DNA from: Rhodoferax sp. TH121
GTDB taxonomy: Bacteria; Pseudomonadota; Gammaproteobacteria; Burkholderiales; Burkholderiaceae_C
Assembly (NCBI RefSeq): GCF_002251855.1
Contig: NZ_NOXW01000020.1
Span: 1-64,000, forward strand
Direction of reading: 5' to 3'
DNA length: 64,000 bases
Shown here: piece by piece, positions 1-6,849 of the stretch
Numbering within the stretch: the stretch's first letter is position 1
Layout of the letters: every line of letters starts with the position of its first letter
The notes under the pieces: generated by a model
The model's input: only the letters and a program-made list of their open reading frames with translations
Told to the model about the DNA's origin: nothing
The model's database searches: none
Position numbers and translations under genes: made by a program

Positions 1-86
1 GAAAATTAATCGATTCCGCAGTCTGTCGCCACGACACCAAGACGCCTCAAGACTGACTGCGGTCTTTTGCAGTGCTCAAAAGCAGT

Positions 87-143
87 CGTTAACGCCGAAG
101 ACGAGCAGGACCATAGGAAACCGCCTTGGTTGACCAGTTAAAT
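87..143 (-). other. attC-like site (tentative), cassette junction
   Basis: The ends carry CGTTAAC (87-93) and GTTAAAT (137-143), the second fitting the attC core consensus GTTRRRY. The right end abuts the stop codon of the next cassette gene (145-147). The interior pairs only weakly (GCCGAAG against CTTGGTT), and 57 bp is at the short limit for attC. It is supported mainly by its position in line with better sites at 1326 and 1943. Confidence 0.35.
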
Positions 144-144
144 T

Positions 145-423
145 TCATGCCGTGCCTCTCGTGATAACAGACAGTCTTGGAAGCGCATCAAACTCTTGCG
201 AAAAGAAGATCAGCGCTCCAGTTCCGTGCCTTATCTCCACGTCTTCCACAGTGGCTGCAAAGTGATGCCCTTCGGGGGTGGCCACCACAACATGAGCGCC
301 AGGTTCTGGCAATTCCGATGCAGACACAAAAGTCCCATCAAGCACGAACCATTTACCTGCACGAAGGTCGATCTTCTCCGCCGAAACATTGAAGCTATCG
401 ATGATGGTTAGCGGTTTTTGCAT
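145..423 (-). CDS. Hypothetical small protein, cassette gene
   Basis: A 92-residue acidic soluble protein with no signal peptide or membrane segment; I do not recognise its family. Alternating hydrophobic stretches (HVVVATPEG, GALIFFSQE) suggest a small beta-rich fold. The ATG at 423 lies four bases from a core-like TTTTAAC at 427-433, and its stop sits next to the site at 87-143. That one-gene-per-junction arrangement, shared with the next minus-strand genes, is the main reason to believe it is a real integron-type cassette gene. Function unknown. Confidence 0.6.
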   Translation of the reverse strand: MQKPLTIIDSFNVSAEKIDLRAGKWFVLDGTFVSASELPEPGAHVVVATPEGHHFAATVEDVEIRHGTGALIFFSQEFDALPRLSVITRGTA

Positions 424-426
424 GAG

Positions 427-441
427 TTTTAACGTTGGCGC
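427..441 (-). other. Partial attC-like half-site
   Basis: TTTTAACGTTGGCGC on the plus strand matches the outer end of the clearer sites at 1326 (TTACGTTGGCGC) and 1943 (TAACGTCGGCGC). It lies immediately 5' of the gene starting at 423, as expected for the end of an attC preceding a cassette gene. I could not find its partner end. Confidence 0.35.
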
Positions 442-511
442 TCCGCTCGGGTGCTGGGATGGACTGCCAATCCGGATTCTGACGATTGAGCGAGACCCTG
501 AATATCCCCCG

Positions 512-575
512 TTCGGGTGAATTTACAAGCGTCTGTTTCCGCGGCCAAGCTGAGGCGCCTGTAGACTGATAGCGG
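512..575. repeat. Intergenic repeat, copy 1 (partner at 2749-2812)
   Basis: Both copies read CGGGTGAATTT, then a CTTCCGC/TTTCCGC block, then AGACTGATAGCGG, with roughly three quarters of positions agreeing by eye. A shorter echo, CAGACTGATAGCC, is at 1288-1300 and a related AGACTGACTGCGG near 49-61. No ORF is conserved across the copies. Nature unknown; it could be remnants of older cassette sites. Confidence 0.5.
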
Positions 576-601
576 TCACTCAGAGCTGTGACGAGTTGCT
601 G

Positions 602-1168
602 CTAACAATGGGTGCGGAATCCACTGTTCATAGCAATTTGCTTGTGCTGCAAGCCTCCCTTTTCTACATAAGCTTTCGCCCCATAGTGAATACCGCAATC
701 GCCACCAAAGCCTATGTCGGTCAAAGTCAAAGTGGCACGCTTGCGCACTTGCATCAACTTTTTGTCTCGAATCCGCTTCAAGGTTTTTGCGTCAAAAAGC
801 GCCTCTACAAGAGCATCTTCGTTATCAATATGAAACTCGCAATAGAGGTCGCAATTTGAAAGGTGCTGCCAATCGTCACGACGCGGAATCTTTGACCACT
901 CAGACTTGGAAAACAAAAGGTGAGCCATTAGCGTCCCACCTTCACCTAACTCATCTCCTTCAAACCAACCGTAGGAGACGGTGGCACGCACCGAAATACT
1001 TCCCTGCATTTCTACATATAAGGGAGTCCCGTCATCGGCCGCCTGAATCAGTTTGACCGAAAGGTTTGGCGTCCTCGGGGAAATAACAATGCGTTCAATC
1101 CCAGTCAATTCCTGCGATGACGCCGCTCCGACCATAGCTAGAGTTAAAAAAAGCGCTAACCATTTCAT
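602..1168 (-). CDS. Hypothetical exported protein, cassette gene
   Basis: 188 residues when started at the ATG at 1168, which follows a GCGAGG ribosome-binding-like sequence; an upstream in-frame start at 1204 would bury the signal peptide. Residues 1-19 (MKWLALFLTLAMVGAASS) form a Sec signal peptide, so the protein should be periplasmic or secreted. The mature part has four cysteines in two pairs (CDLYC near the middle, single ones near the C-terminus), consistent with disulphides. No family recognised. It is one of the single-gene units in the attC-punctuated stretch. Confidence 0.65.
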   Translation of the reverse strand: MKWLALFLTLAMVGAASSQELTGIERIVISPRTPNLSVKLIQAADDGTPLYVEMQGSISVRATVSYGWFEGDELGEGGTLMAHLLFSKSEWSKIPRRDDWQHLSNCDLYCEFHIDNEDALVEALFDAKTLKRIRDKKLMQVRKRATLTLTDIGFGGDCGIHYGAKAYVEKGGLQHKQIAMNSGFRTHC

Positions 1169-1325
1169 AGCAAAACCTCGCTGATTCTTTTTGGAACTAC
1201 GCACTTCAAGTAGATTAAACAGTCTGACCGCGGTTCATCGGCAGATTACCGAAAAGGGCCGCTTACTTCACCAAGCAGCGACGCCAACAGACTGATAGCC
1301 AACCTCCACACCGCCCTATAGCAGT

Positions 1326-1412
1326 CGTTTACGTTGGCGCTGACCGGCACGCTGTAAGCGCCGCGCAGCGGCGTTGTCCTGCTGCGTGTCCGGGCCGAGC
1401 AACCTGTTAGCC
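1326..1412 (-). other. attC-like integron cassette site
   Basis: About 87 bp, alignable over almost its whole length with the site at 1943-2029: shared blocks are ACGTTGGCGCT/ACGTCGGCGCT, GCGCCGCG(C/A)AGCGG, GTGTCCG and GAGCAACCTGTTAGCC. The GTTAGCC end (1406-1412) contains the stop codon of the gene at 1407-1937, a normal arrangement in cassettes. The outer end is CGTTTAC rather than GGCTAAC. The centre holds the CGCCGCGCAGCGGCG palindrome expected to fold in the bottom strand. Confidence 0.6.
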
Positions 1413-1937
1413 GGCATAGGGGACCTGTGCTTCAAAGCCGACGGCTGCGAGAGCAAGAACTAAGGCTCTGGCTTCTGCCACGGAGGGTACAGAGACCACG
1501 GTCGATTGGTTGGCGAGACAGGACTCGACAGCGTTCTTTGCTTGTCCAAGACCAACGGTGGAGTGCTGACGAACGGCCTGAATCGCAGAAACAGACAGAG
1601 CACCTTTACGCCATCCCGTAAGGCGAACCTCGGGAACCTCTTGAGCGTTAGGGTTGCCGCAGGCTCGATATGCGGTCATCGATTCCGCCAGCGGACGGTG
1701 ATAGCTGACGAAGAAAGGGAGCCCATCAGAGCGTGAGACGAAGAGCGGCGCATTGCCAACGACAGACTCGCGAAAATCACCTTTCTCTATAAAGCTAGCG
1801 GACTGATAGTAGAAGACCCAGCCGACATCGAATTCCTCGGTTTTGTCTGAGAGTAATTGCAGCGCCACACCGTCACAGCTGCAGGACAAAAGCTGGCGGT
1901 CGGCAACTTCTATGGCCTGCGAGAGTGTGAAAGGCAT
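1407..1937 (-). CDS. YrhB/Imm35-like protein with L7/L12-like C-terminal domain
   Basis: 176 residues from the ATG at 1937; the longer reading from 1991 would run into the attC-like site, so I reject it. Residues about 1-85 resemble the YrhB/immunity-protein-35 family: a VGWVFYYQS segment, GDFRESVVGNAPLFVSR, then a conserved-looking G/P-rich turn. Residues about 115-170 resemble the ribosomal L7/L12 C-terminal fold (VGLGQAKNAVESCL followed by EARALVLALAAVGFEA). Imm35-type proteins are thought to neutralise polymorphic toxins; the toxin partner is not present here. The gene starts six bases after a GTTAGCC core and its stop lies in the next core, a textbook cassette layout. Confidence 0.7.
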   Translation of the reverse strand: MPFTLSQAIEVADRQLLSCSCDGVALQLLSDKTEEFDVGWVFYYQSASFIEKGDFRESVVGNAPLFVSRSDGLPFFVSYHRPLAESMTAYRACGNPNAQEVPEVRLTGWRKGALSVSAIQAVRQHSTVGLGQAKNAVESCLANQSTVVSVPSVAEARALVLALAAVGFEAQVPYAG

Positions 1938-1942
1938 TTGAC

Positions 1943-2029
1943 GGCTAACGTCGGCGCTGTCTGGCACGCAACAAGCGCCGCGAAGCGGCAACCATCGGCC
2001 GGGTGTCCGCGACGAGCAACCTGTTAGCC
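1943..2029 (-). other. attC-like integron cassette site (best example)
   Basis: The ends are GGCTAAC (1943-1949) and GTTAGCC (2023-2029), exact reverse complements, 87 bp overall. The interior contains GCGCCGCGAAGCGGC and GTGTCCG blocks shared with the site at 1326. Reading the minus strand, the site lies between the stop of the gene at 2036 and the ATG at 1937, as attC sites lie between cassette genes. The second base of each core departs from the RYYYAAC/GTTRRRY consensus. Confidence 0.65.
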
Positions 2030-2035
2030 CTCACG

Positions 2036-2512
2036 CTATTGGCCTTTGACCACATCGATTGGTTTCGGGGGAAGGCGATATAGCTTCACCACCGCCATCG
2101 CCTCCGAAGGTTTGAGCGCCTTCAGGTTCGCTCTCTTTAGCGATTCCTGGTCATCGAACATTGATCGAAGCAACAGCAACCGATATACATCCATTCTCTC
2201 TTCCTGTGCCTTGCAGCGCGAGGCACAGAAGGACTTGTAACCCTTCACCATCTCTTCCCAGAGCACCAAGTTTCCCTCTGGGTCCAAATCTCGTTTGTAG
2301 AGATCGACAGCCTTTTCATACGAAATCCCATCAACAACTTCGAAGGTGTCGGTGGTTGCTTTGATGCGCCTGAGCAAACTCGCCGGAAGTTCTTTGTGGC
2401 GATACCCACTGATCTGGATGTCTTTTGGATTTACGGTCATCGTTTGCTGTGCATGAGTTGGCAATGTGCCAACGGCGCAAACGATAAACACAAGCACTGC
2501 GAAAGGGTTCAT
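2036..2512 (-). CDS. Hypothetical exported protein, cassette gene
   Basis: 158 residues with an N-terminal signal peptide (hydrophobic residues 4-16, cleavage plausible after THA at 19-21). The mature part is charged and mostly helical, with one CASRC cysteine pair, and ends PPKPIDVVKGQ. No family recognised. The ATG at 2512 is 10 bases from a GGCTAAC core (2523-2529) and the stop is 6 bases from the GTTAGCC of the site at 1943-2029, so the gene behaves as a cassette of one gene plus one site. Confidence 0.65.
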   Translation of the reverse strand: MNPFAVLVFIVCAVGTLPTHAQQTMTVNPKDIQISGYRHKELPASLLRRIKATTDTFEVVDGISYEKAVDLYKRDLDPEGNLVLWEEMVKGYKSFCASRCKAQEERMDVYRLLLLRSMFDDQESLKRANLKALKPSEAMAVVKLYRLPPKPIDVVKGQ

Positions 2513-2579
2513 GATTTCTGAAGGCTAACGTTATGTATATGGCAAGAACGGTTGATACATCAGGATGCTGCGGGATAAA

Positions 2580-2674
2580 CTGGACATGAAATTACTCTGA
2601 GAACGGCTTTCAGCATTGTTTCGCATGGTTTTCCCTGAAATCGATACAGGTATAAAAATTCCAACAAATCCCGC
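2580..2674. repeat. ~95-bp intergenic repeat, copy A
   Basis: Aligns end to end with 3317-3408. Shared landmarks in order: CTGG-ATGAAA, TTT(C/G)A-ATT, TGGTTTTCCCTGAAATC against TGGTTTGCCTGAAATCC, ATACAGGT, and a CCAACA-CCGC tail. Neither copy keeps a conserved reading frame. Confidence 0.55.
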
Positions 2675-2748
2675 ATGTTGTAAGGAACGGAATGAGCCAA
2701 AAATTTCACGATTCTCACGCCTCGGAACCAGCTTGAACATCCCCCTAA

Positions 2749-2812
2749 CCGGGTGAATTTTCCAACGGCTGCTTCCGCCGCAGAGCCGGAGCTTCTACAG
2801 ACTGATAGCGGC
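2749..2812. repeat. Intergenic repeat, copy 2 (partner at 512-575)
   Basis: CGGGTGAATTTTCC, GCTTCCGCCGC and AGACTGATAGCGG occur in the same order and spacing as in the copy at 512-575. It lies directly downstream of the 2580-2674 repeat; a degraded version of the same order is also visible after the second copy at 3317-3408 (GGGGGAATTC, GGCTTCCGCCGC). Confidence 0.5.
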
Positions 2813-2908
2813 TACACATAGTGCTCTGCGGCAAGCACTACCGTCGGGCTAAAGGGGGACCGAGACGACGCGATGCTGCGTTTGGACGCGCCAGTGTGTA
2901 GCGCAGAG

Positions 2909-3241
2909 TCATGTACTTGGGTTACTTGTCAGCGGTTTGGGAATGCGCACAGTCAATGGATCAGCGGGGTTGAATTTAGAGCCTGACATGACTACCGCGC
3001 CATTCTTCATCGCCTCTCGCATTTCCCCCCACACTTCACGCATGGTTATGTATCGCCAAACGACAACCGCAATTGCGGTAAACCAAAAAAGACTCGCTAG
3101 GGTCTTAATCGCATCATTTTGGGGGAGTTGATCTGCCACTACCCAAAAAACGAGGGCAACAGCTAAAAAATATAGGAAGTAGGGCTTGTAGATGACAACA
3201 ATTTCTTTGTCCGTTTCAATACGATCGAAAAAAATATTCAT
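2909..3241 (-). CDS. Hypothetical small membrane protein
   Basis: 110 residues. Two hydrophobic helices are evident, about 20-38 (YFLYFLAVALVFWVVAD) and about 47-65 (LASLFWFTAIAVVVWRY), with a charged C-terminal tail; a cytoplasmic-membrane protein with both ends on the same side is likely. The ATG at 3241 is preceded by AAGGATTACCT, a reasonable ribosome-binding site. No family recognised. Unlike its neighbours it has no clear attC-like core directly before its start. Confidence 0.6.
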   Translation of the reverse strand: MNIFFDRIETDKEIVVIYKPYFLYFLAVALVFWVVADQLPQNDAIKTLASLFWFTAIAVVVWRYITMREVWGEMREAMKNGAVVMSGSKFNPADPLTVRIPKPLTSNPST

Positions 3242-3316
3242 AGGTAATCCTTATGATTATGAACAATAGATATAGGTCGGAAAAGCGGTGAATCCATCTG
3301 GGCATTGCCAGAAAAA

Positions 3317-3408
3317 CTGGTGATGAAACTCTTTTAAAGGTTTGCAATATTGCTTTCTGTTGGTTTGCCTGAAATCCATACAGGTCCAAGAATCCCAACA
3401 CCCACCGC
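3317..3408. repeat. ~95-bp intergenic repeat, copy B
   Basis: The partner of 2580-2674, in the same orientation; the TTTGCCTGAAATCCATACAGGT segment is the best conserved part. Confidence 0.55.
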
Positions 3409-3690
3409 GATCTGCCAGATCCGATTTAGACGACGGAGCTACGCCTTGGATATACGCCGTTTGGGGGAATTCTGGGATGTCGGCTTCCGCCGCATATCGG
3501 CTGTCTATCGCGACCGCCTGGCATGCCAGTTCCGAATGTCCGCTACCCGGCAATGAATCTGACGCGACCGACTTCCGCTTCGGCTCGCACGCCTTCATTT
3601 CCAGCGATCGAAACTATCCAGTCGTTTCCCGCCACGAAGTTCAGCAGCACATTCAATTTACATGTAAAAAGAGCCGCGGGATCATATAGA

Positions 3691-3720
3691 TAGTGCGCTG
3701 GCAGCTCCTAATTTCATAGC
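3691..3720. repeat. Dispersed ~60-bp repeat, partial copy
   Basis: GTGCGCTGGCAGCTCCTAA followed by a CATAGC end matches the core CTGCGCAAGCAGCTCCTAAA of the copies at 5856 and 27911. Confidence 0.45.
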
Positions 3721-3765
3721 GCATTCGCATGCGCCATGCCAACAAAGTAAAAGGTTGACTATGGC

Positions 3766-4236
3766 TTAGGCCTCGCCGCCGAAGCGTTGGGTCAGGTTGT
3801 CGATGTACTGCTCCACCATCTTTTCAAACTCGGCTTCGGCCACGGGGCCGGCCACCATCTTCATGAGGCCGGGCAGGGGCAGGGTCAGTTCGCCCTGAAT
3901 CTCCAGCTCCAGCTTGGTGGATTTTTTGTTGTCGGTGATCTTCCAGCTGCCCGATACCAGCGCGTTGCCTTCGCCCTTGATCGGCGTCCACACGATGGTG
4001 CCCTTGGCCTTGTTGGACACATACTTGGATGCGTACACCGTTTGCAGGCTGATGGAGGCGATGCCGATTTTTTCCATCTCCCAGCGGTAGGCGCCGCCGC
4101 CCAGGTCCACCAGTTGGTCGACCTTGGGGAAGTGGCTGGCCGAGGTGGGCACGTCGGACAGGACTTCGAACACGTCGGCCGCCTTGGCCTTCACTTCAAA
4201 TTCGTAAGCCAGGTTGATCTCTACGGTAACGGCCAT
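3766..4236 (-). CDS. SRPBCC family protein
   Basis: 156 residues from the ATG at 4236, chosen because an AGGAGACA ribosome-binding site lies just upstream; a longer in-frame reading to 4419 is alanine/cysteine-rich and implausible. The sequence has the START/Bet v1-like (SRPBCC) layout: an N-terminal strand (AVTVEINLAYEFEVKA), a helical AADVFEVLSDV segment typical of polyketide-cyclase/Coq10-like members, a central beta-sheet (GAYRWEMEKIGI) and a long C-terminal helix (AEAEFEKMVEQYIDNLT). Such proteins bind hydrophobic ligands in a cavity; the ligand is unknown. First gene of the core chromosome after the accessory block. Confidence 0.8.
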   Translation of the reverse strand: MAVTVEINLAYEFEVKAKAADVFEVLSDVPTSASHFPKVDQLVDLGGGAYRWEMEKIGIASISLQTVYASKYVSNKAKGTIVWTPIKGEGNALVSGSWKITDNKKSTKLELEIQGELTLPLPGLMKMVAGPVAEAEFEKMVEQYIDNLTQRFGGEA

Positions 4237-4327
4237 GGTGTCTGTCTCCTTATGGTGAATGGTCTGGGCGCATGTTACTGCGCACGGCTGTGGTCGGGCT
4301 GGAGCTGGCTGCCTAGAACGTGCAGGC

Positions 4328-4852
4328 TTATTGCGGGCCGCGCAGGCGTTGCAGGGTGAGCTGCAGCAGGCGTGCATCGGCGCTGGCGCGGTGGCGCTGG
4401 GTGCCGCGCTCGCTGGCAATCTGCGCTTTGACCTGGTGCCACCGCTCGGCCTCTGTTTCGGTAAGCAGGCTGCGCAGGTTTTCCAGCTTGAAGCGGGGTG
4501 TCATCTCCGCCGCCTCAAACAGGGCTGAGAGCCAGGTGTAGTCATTGGCCCAGCCATCGGAATAGACGGTTTGCCCGGCCAGCTGTTCGTTCAGGCGGCG
4601 GGCCACTTCTTTGGCGGGCAGGCCACGGGCCTGCAGCAAGTCGCGCGTGATGCGGTGCAAGGCGGCGGCACTTTCGTCCCAGTGCGTCCAGTCATCTTCT
4701 GGCTGCACCAGGGTGCAGTAGGCGTGGCCGTCGGGCAGTACGTAGCCCACTTCAATCGGGTAACTGCTGCGGCCCAAGCCCGAGGCTTCGATGTCGAGCA
4801 CGGTGGGTGCAGCTGTGGGAGCAGAGGGTGTGGCCAAGGGAGAGGAGTGCAT
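4328..4852 (-). CDS. DEDD-type 3'-5' exonuclease-like protein
   Basis: 174 residues. VLDIEASGLG (about 16-25) is the exonuclease motif I with the paired Asp/Glu, followed by the PIEVGYV strand usual in this superfamily; a YSDGWANDYTWL segment (about 95-106) fits motif II and HRASADARLL (about 150-159) fits motif III with the general-base His and last Asp. These are the four metal ligands plus His of a DEDDh enzyme. The substrate is unknown. I start at the ATG at 4852; an alternative ATG at 4879 adds nine residues and neither has a strong ribosome-binding site. Divergent from the gene at 4981. Confidence 0.78.
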   Translation of the reverse strand: MHSSPLATPSAPTAAPTVLDIEASGLGRSSYPIEVGYVLPDGHAYCTLVQPEDDWTHWDESAAALHRITRDLLQARGLPAKEVARRLNEQLAGQTVYSDGWANDYTWLSALFEAAEMTPRFKLENLRSLLTETEAERWHQVKAQIASERGTQRHRASADARLLQLTLQRLRGPQ

Positions 4853-4980
4853 GGGGCGGTCGTGCCTGTTGTGTGCCATTCTCCAGCAAGCTCTGCGCCA
4901 AACTTGTACGGGTAAGCACCAAGGCGCATACGCCAAACGGGTGACAATGGGCGCCTCTTTGACTTTCACCTGCACACACC

Positions 4981-5859
4981 ATGGCCAGCAGCCTTCTCGC
5001 TCTTCTTGACGACATTGCCACCATCCTCGACGACGTGGCCGTACTCACCAAAGTGGCCGCCAAAAAGACGGCGGGTGTGCTGGGCGACGACCTGGCCCTG
5101 AATGCCCAGCAGGTGGCAGGTGTGCGCGCCGACCGCGAGCTGCCTGTGGTGTGGGCCGTGTGCAAGGGCTCCCTGGTCAACAAGCTGATTTTGGTCCCAG
5201 CGGCGCTGGCTATCAGTGCGGTGGCTCCTTGGCTGGTGACCCCCTTGTTGATGGTGGGCGGCGCCTTTTTGTGCTTTGAAGGTTTCGAGAAACTGGCGCA
5301 CAAGTTTTTGCACCGCGCCGAGGACGACCAGGCCCATGAGGCCGAACTGATGCAGGCGCTGGCCAACCCCGAGGTCGACATGCTGACCCTGGAGAAAGAC
5401 AAGGTGGAGGGCGCCATCCGCACCGACTTCATCCTGTCCGCCGAGATCATTGCCATTACCCTGGGCACCGTGCAAGCCAGCCCGTTTGCCACTCAGTTCA
5501 CCGTGTTGGCCGGGGTGGCCTTGATCATGACGGTGGGCGTGTATGGCCTGGTGGCTGGCATCGTGAAAATCGACGACGCGGGCCTGTACCTGAGCCGACA
5601 ATCTGGCAGTGGCACGCAGGCCTTGGGCCGTGGCCTTTTGCGGGCTGCACCGATATTGATGAAGGTGCTGTCAGTGGCGGGCACCGCAGCCATGTTCCTG
5701 GTGGGTGGCGGCATTCTGGTGCACGGCCTGCCGTTTTTGCACCACCTGCTCGAAGGCCTGCCGCTGGGCTTTGTGTGGGATGGCCTGGTGGGCGTGGTGG
5801 CCGGTGGGCTGGTGCTGGCCGGCGTTGCTCTGGTGCAGCGGGTGCGCCAGATCTTTTGA
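4981..5859 (+). CDS. yedI: DUF808 (YedI-type) inner-membrane protein
   Basis: 292 residues starting [20 protein letters not shown], the conserved opening of the DUF808/YedI family, with [17 protein letters not shown] and [12 protein letters not shown] following as in other members. Several hydrophobic helices (about 75-95, 155-195, 225-245, 270-285) make it a multi-pass membrane protein. The family's function is unknown. The first ATG at 4981 follows a divergent intergenic space of about 130 bp shared with the exonuclease gene. Its stop codon falls at the edge of a dispersed repeat copy (5856-5914) that continues into the next gene. Confidence 0.88.
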   Translation: MASSLLALLDDIATILDDVAVLTKVAAKKTAGVLGDDLALNAQQVAGVRADRELPVVWAVCKGSLVNKLILVPAALAISAVAPWLVTPLLMVGGAFLCFEGFEKLAHKFLHRAEDDQAHEAELMQALANPEVDMLTLEKDKVEGAIRTDFILSAEIIAITLGTVQASPFATQFTVLAGVALIMTVGVYGLVAGIVKIDDAGLYLSRQSGSGTQALGRGLLRAAPILMKVLSVAGTAAMFLVGGGILVHGLPFLHHLLEGLPLGFVWDGLVGVVAGGLVLAGVALVQRVRQIF

Positions 5860-5914
5860 ATGAAATTGACCTTGAGTCCTTATGAAATCTGCGCAAGCAG
5901 CTCCTAAATCCATA
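5856..5914 (+). repeat. Dispersed ~60-bp repeat, full copy
   Basis: TTGAATGAAATTG (5856-5868) and CTGCGCAAGCAGCTCCTAAA (5889-5908) are identical to the copy at 27911-27972. The repeat spans the gap between two genes and supplies the ATG and the first dozen codons of the transporter gene at 5882. Confidence 0.75.
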
Positions 5915-6826
5915 GCTACGGGTTTGTTTCTGGCGGTCGCGGGAGCGATTGCCTTCAGCGGCAAGGCCATCATCGTCAAGCTGGCCTACCGCTACGGTGT
6001 CGATGCCGTCACGCTGATCATGCTGCGCATGTTGATGGCGCTGCCGTTCTTTCTGGCTATTGTGTGGTGGACCGGGCGCAAGGCGCGCCTCTCGGGCGTG
6101 GCCTTGCCGCGTCTGACGGCGCACGACAAGTGGGGCATTCTGGGCTTGGGCATCACTGGCTACTACCTCGCCAGCTACCTGGACTTTGCCGGGCTGGCCT
6201 ACATCTCGGCCTCGCTGGAGCGGCTCATCCTGTACTTGAACCCCACGCTGGTGGTGCTCTTGGGGGTGGCGCTGTATGGCAAACGTGTGACCGTGCCGCA
6301 GGCGCTGGGAATGGCCATCAGCTACAGCGGTGTGCTGCTGGTGTTTGGCCACGAGGTCACGCTGGCCGGCGGCGACGTGGCGTTGGGTGCATTGCTGGTA
6401 TTTGGCAGTGCCATCAGCTACGCGCTCTACCTCTCGTACAGCGGCGAACTGGTCAAGCGCCTGGGCTCGCTGCGCCTGGTCGGGCTGGCGACCAGCGTGG
6501 CCTGTGTGCTGTGTATCGCGCAGTTTGTGCTGCTGCGCCCGCTCAACACCGCGTTTGCCGTTGCACCTGAGGTGCTGTGGCTGTCCCTGATCAACGCCAC
6601 GGCCTGCACCGTGGTGCCGGTGCTGATGGTGATGATGGCGATTGAGCGCATTGGCGCCGGCTTGGCCGCGCAGGTGGGCATGGTGGGCCCCATGTCCACC
6701 ATCGCCATGGGCGTGCTGCTGTTGGATGAGCCGATGAACGCCTGGGTGGTGGGCGGCACGGTGCTGGTGCTGCTGGGGGTCTATGTGGTGAGCCGCCAGC
6801 GCGCGGTACCACCCACTGCCGACTGA
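5882..6826 (+). CDS. EamA/DMT-family transporter
   Basis: 314 residues with about ten hydrophobic helices arranged as two EamA repeats (roughly 15-145 and 160-300), the drug/metabolite transporter architecture of inner-membrane exporters. KAIIVKLAYRYGVDAVTLIMLR in helix 1-2 and the YISASLERLILYLNP segment are typical. The substrate is unknown. The first residues (MKSAQAAPKSIA) are encoded by a dispersed repeat copy, so the true start could also be one further downstream; no strong ribosome-binding site precedes 5882. It lies 23 bases upstream of the SDR gene and is probably cotranscribed with it. Confidence 0.85.
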   Translation: MKSAQAAPKSIATGLFLAVAGAIAFSGKAIIVKLAYRYGVDAVTLIMLRMLMALPFFLAIVWWTGRKARLSGVALPRLTAHDKWGILGLGITGYYLASYLDFAGLAYISASLERLILYLNPTLVVLLGVALYGKRVTVPQALGMAISYSGVLLVFGHEVTLAGGDVALGALLVFGSAISYALYLSYSGELVKRLGSLRLVGLATSVACVLCIAQFVLLRPLNTAFAVAPEVLWLSLINATACTVVPVLMVMMAIERIGAGLAAQVGMVGPMSTIAMGVLLLDEPMNAWVVGGTVLVLLGVYVVSRQRAVPPTAD

Positions 6827-6849
6827 TTTATTTTTTTGGAGACAAGACC

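Larger units (their letters stand above)
2513..2908. other. Gene-free stretch with core site and repeats
   Basis: I see no convincing gene here. It contains a GGCTAAC core followed by GTTATG (2523-2534), one copy of a ~95-bp repeat (2580-2674) and one copy of the CGGGTGAATTT repeat (2749-2812). The minus-strand reading frame at 2531-2740 has no recognisable domain and is covered by the repeat, so I do not call it. Confidence 0.5.
3242..3765. other. Gene-free stretch, edge of the accessory block
   Basis: No supported gene. It holds the second ~95-bp repeat copy (3317-3408), a degraded CGGGTGAATTT-type segment (about 3460-3505) and one partial copy of the dispersed ~60-bp repeat (3691-3720). 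Opposing frames at 3257-3598 (minus) and 3342-3689 (plus) are open but carry no recognisable domain or ribosome-binding site. Confidence 0.5.

Noticed and set aside
3257-3689. Opposing open frames in the gap before the SRPBCC gene
   Set aside because: They overlap each other, lie over a repeat copy and show no domain, signal or ribosome-binding site. The repeat's other copy does not keep the frame.
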